Source of the DNA: Ophryocystis elektroscirrha
Lineage: Eukaryota; Apicomplexa; Conoidasida; Neogregarinorida; Ophryocystidae
Assembly: GCA_030141585.1 (NCBI GenBank)
Contig: JAQIFP010000040.1
Coordinates: 22,972 to 45,437, forward strand
Direction of reading: 5' to 3'
DNA: 22,466 nucleotides
Positions 20,194-22,466 of the stretch are shown piece after piece (position 1 is the stretch's first letter; each line of letters begins with the position of its first letter). A program made the translations under genes and the position numbers. Under the pieces are notes generated by a model. That model was not told the origin of the DNA. It searched no databases and saw only the letters and a program-made list of their open reading frames with translations.

Positions 20194-22190
20194 GGTATAC
20201 AATTGTATATATGTATACATATATATACACATAAGTATTTATATATATATATATATATAGATAGGTAGACTGCTGTACATAGATATGTATAAAAAAGTAT
20301 AGCGTTAAATATATTTAGTCTTAAATTAGCAACTTATGAGCCAACCTGTGAGCATGGTGTAACAACTAGAACTTGTTTGTCTTTTTGTTTTGAAACTTGT
20401 ATGGTTTGTTGTCTCAAATAATCTAACATGAGATTGTGTAAATCCATTTCCATCATTGTATGAACAGATTGAGGAATATTTTGAAGCCATAAGTCGAGCG
20501 ATTTGCATCCATATTGAAGTTGAAATCCAGCGAAGTCTTCGAGTGTTAATTTTAATGAAATGTAATCTTTAAGCTGCTCTACCACAAACATATATCGTTC
20601 AGCAACCATTGGCTCGTTTTTGTCATAAAAATCAATGGTTTCTTGATTCGCTAAGCGTTCAGAAAGCCAATCGTAAACTTGTTTCAAAGTCAAACCATCT
20701 GGGTTGGAAGGATCCACTAATAAAATCTGGCTAGGGCTGACGTCGTGTACTCTCTAAAAGCAGTACAAAATCAATTTTCATATTATTTTTAAAGTTAAAA
20801 ATAAATGCTTAGTGTATTTTCACAGAACGTATATATTAAAACTTAGTATCACTTTTAGTAAACAATGTGTACATTCATCAATAAATGATAAAACAAATAA
20901 CACATAAACAAATAAATATTTATTATATTTATATAGCATTATAGTTATAATATATTTTTTCTATTTCGAAATCACTATGATAATAAATTCAACTAAATTC
21001 GAGTATAGTAGCTAAAAAGTATTTTAATGAACAATTACTTCTGCTATAGAGTCTGCTCCTTTCCGTATTAAATAGTACTCTGACACTTCTTCTTGATATA
21101 ATAACTCATTCAACTCTTGAAATCTAACTGACTTCTTTACATGCGGATAGGTTTCTGTATCCATTAAATTAAACAGAGCAGTACGAACAACATTTGATCT
21201 ATGGCGCCAAGCTAATTCATTGTCCTAAATAAAAGAAGAGATGTACAGGTTTTCATATCCAAATCAAAGAATAGCCAACAATAAAATACATTTATACGTA
21301 TATTTACATATAGAATCAAATATATTTACTAAAAATACATATATACATTTATATACATATATATAAATATATACATATATATAAATATATACACATATAT
21401 AAATATATAAATATGAATATGAATAAATACATATATATATAAATATATACGTATATTTATACACGTATTTATTTACATAAATACAAATAATTTATTTATA
21501 TATGTATACATCTGTACAATTAATGTACATATATATAAATATATATAGATATATATATAAATATATATATACATAAATATGTGTATACATATATATGTAT
21601 ACGCATACATACAAATATTTTTAAATATATGTATATATATGTATATATATACATATGTACTATTATATATATACATATTAATATGTATTTATAATTGTAA
21701 TATATATATGTTATGCATATATGTAAGATATAAATTTATGTAAAGCTATGTTTGAATTAACAGATTATTGCATTATTTTTACTACAGTTTTACTGAATAT
21801 ATAATAAATAAATAGATCATTTATAAATACTTATTTTACTATAACGATTTCATACTTCAAGTCTATCTAGGATTAAGAGTTTGTTAATTTCTGGTTTCTC
21901 TTTCAAGGGCTTAGAAGTTTCATCATTTGGCTAAAAATATGAGCAGGTTATAAAACAATTACATAAGCTTTAGTAGGTATTCCAATTTCGTTCAAAATGA
22001 GCTCATAATATTGTTGATATTCAGGCTCGTAACGAGCTGGAGTATTAGCTATTATTGCTGCTAAAGTTGCTTCACGTACATTTGGATCATTTGCAAATTC
22101 TTCCAACATATTATGAAGCTTTTGTAGTATGTTTCTTTCTCTAACATGTTGATCCAAACCTGCATTTCCAAACGCTTCGACCATGTTTGC
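15495..22190 (-). CDS. Large ARM/HEAT-like repeat protein of unknown function, about 1180 aa
   Basis: I do not recognise this family. Fifteen exons close in phase: 22190-21963, 21930-21856, 21224-21039, 20753-20346, 20040-19900, 19864-19676, 19640-19530, 19494-19349, 19169-18745, 18225-17959, 17675-16815, 16103-15896, 15863-15715, 15679-15588, 15551-15495. Most of the chain is helical hairpins; about residues 410-730 look like Armadillo/HEAT units ([50 protein letters not shown]). The last 170 residues (exons 12-15) form a compact, non-helical-looking domain ([56 protein letters not shown]); the ending resembles the final strand and helix of a PH-like fold, which is inference. There is no signal peptide or membrane segment. 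It is probably a cytosolic scaffold. The first exon may start at the ATG at 22184 (context AAACATGG), or be internal, because a TATAG acceptor ends at 22191. Seven introns are 32-36 nt and seven are 179-711 nt. Confidence 0.85.
16240..16575. repeat. TATATTATCTATA tandem array in an ARM-gene intron
   Basis: (TA)n, including a perfect block at about 16361-16391, then a run of TATATATTATATATTATCTA units at about 16420-16540. All of it is in the 711-nt intron 16104-16814. Confidence 0.8.
18245..18675. repeat. AT microsatellites in a 519-nt ARM-gene intron
   Basis: (AAT)n/(TAA)n at about 18265-18290, (TA)n at about 18318-18337, and AAATAAATAAATATATATA at 18634-18668, with less repetitive AT-rich sequence between them. 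Confidence 0.7.
20155..20265. repeat. TATA microsatellites in a 305-nt ARM-gene intron
   Basis: Two (TA)n blocks (about 20163-20187 and 20239-20258) flanking a TATGTATACATATATATACAC stretch. Confidence 0.75.
21285..21700. repeat. TATATACATATATATAAA array in a 631-nt ARM-gene intron
   Basis: About 400 bp of ATAAATATATACATATAT-type repeats mixed with TATGTATACATATAT. The two minus-strand frames open here encode only Tyr/Ile/Cys and are artefacts of the repeat. Confidence 0.8.
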
Positions 22191-22466
22191 CTATATAAGG
22201 TAGACATTTTAGTAATATGCAATTACATCTGTATTTATATATATGCAACTATTCATAATAATCTCAGTTTACATAATGAACTACATTAATTCACTTCATT
22301 TATTTAAAAATAAGTATCTTTTTAAAGTTACAGACAGATTTGCATTGCAAATATTTCAAAAAAAAGCTTTAGCACATGCAGTCGTTAGTAATTAAACTTA
22401 TTACATATATATATATATATATTAATAATTATAGTTATATTAAAATAATTGTTCATATATATAGAT
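22191..22466. other. Region upstream of the first visible ARM-gene exon
   Basis: 276 bp with no supported coding exon. A TTATATAG acceptor ends at 22191, so this may be an intron with more 5' exons off the right edge, or a 5' leader. A (TA)n block lies near 22406-22421. Confidence 0.45.

Noticed and set aside
21264..21676. Two minus-strand Tyr/Ile-rich open frames
   Set aside because: Microsatellite artefacts within a 631-nt intron of the ARM-like gene.
1..22466. Organellar (plastid or mitochondrial) origin suggested by AT-richness
   Set aside because: Gene content (U1-70K, PPME1, TTC4) and dense GT-AG introns are nuclear.

Overview
This is nuclear DNA from a unicellular-type eukaryote with a very AT-rich genome. 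Genes are interrupted by GT-AG introns, and the spacers and longer introns are filled with AT/TATA low-complexity repeats. The standard genetic code fits, because TAA, TAG and TGA all end genes here. Lineage cannot be fixed from the window. The ATP sulfurylase-then-APS kinase fusion (opposite to the animal order), the HOTHEAD-like GMC oxidoreductase and the roughly 30-nt introns argue against an animal and suit a protist or fungus-like lineage.

Seven protein genes can be reconstructed by splicing the frames by hand. From left to right they are: (1) a secreted GMC oxidoreductase, minus strand, C-terminus off the left edge; (2) a Ser-rich coiled-coil protein, minus, 9 exons, 578 aa; (3) protein phosphatase methylesterase 1 (PPME1), plus, 10 exons, 313 aa; (4) the U1 snRNP 70 kDa protein, plus, intronless, 283 aa; (5) a TTC4/Cns1 Hsp90 co-chaperone, minus, 9 exons, 350 aa; (6) a bifunctional ATP sulfurylase-APS kinase, minus, 3 exons, 593 aa; (7) a large ARM/HEAT-like protein of unknown function, minus, 15 exons seen, about 1180 aa, 5' end uncertain. 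In every gene the exon lengths and phases close exactly.

The genes are unrelated housekeeping loci, not a pathway cluster. Spacers are mostly 50-560 bp. Genes 2 and 3 are divergent, 4 and 5 converge with 53 bp between stop codons, and 5, 6 and 7 run head-to-tail.

The most distinctive feature is a two-class intron population. Of 45 complete introns, 26 are 29-39 nt, one is 49 nt, and 18 are 114-1061 nt, with none in between. Every mini-intron whose length is a multiple of three carries an in-frame stop. The long introns hold most of the AT microsatellites, including an 8-copy 15-bp minisatellite and a perfect 40-bp tandem duplication. I saw no tRNA, rRNA, CRISPR array or recognisable transposon.
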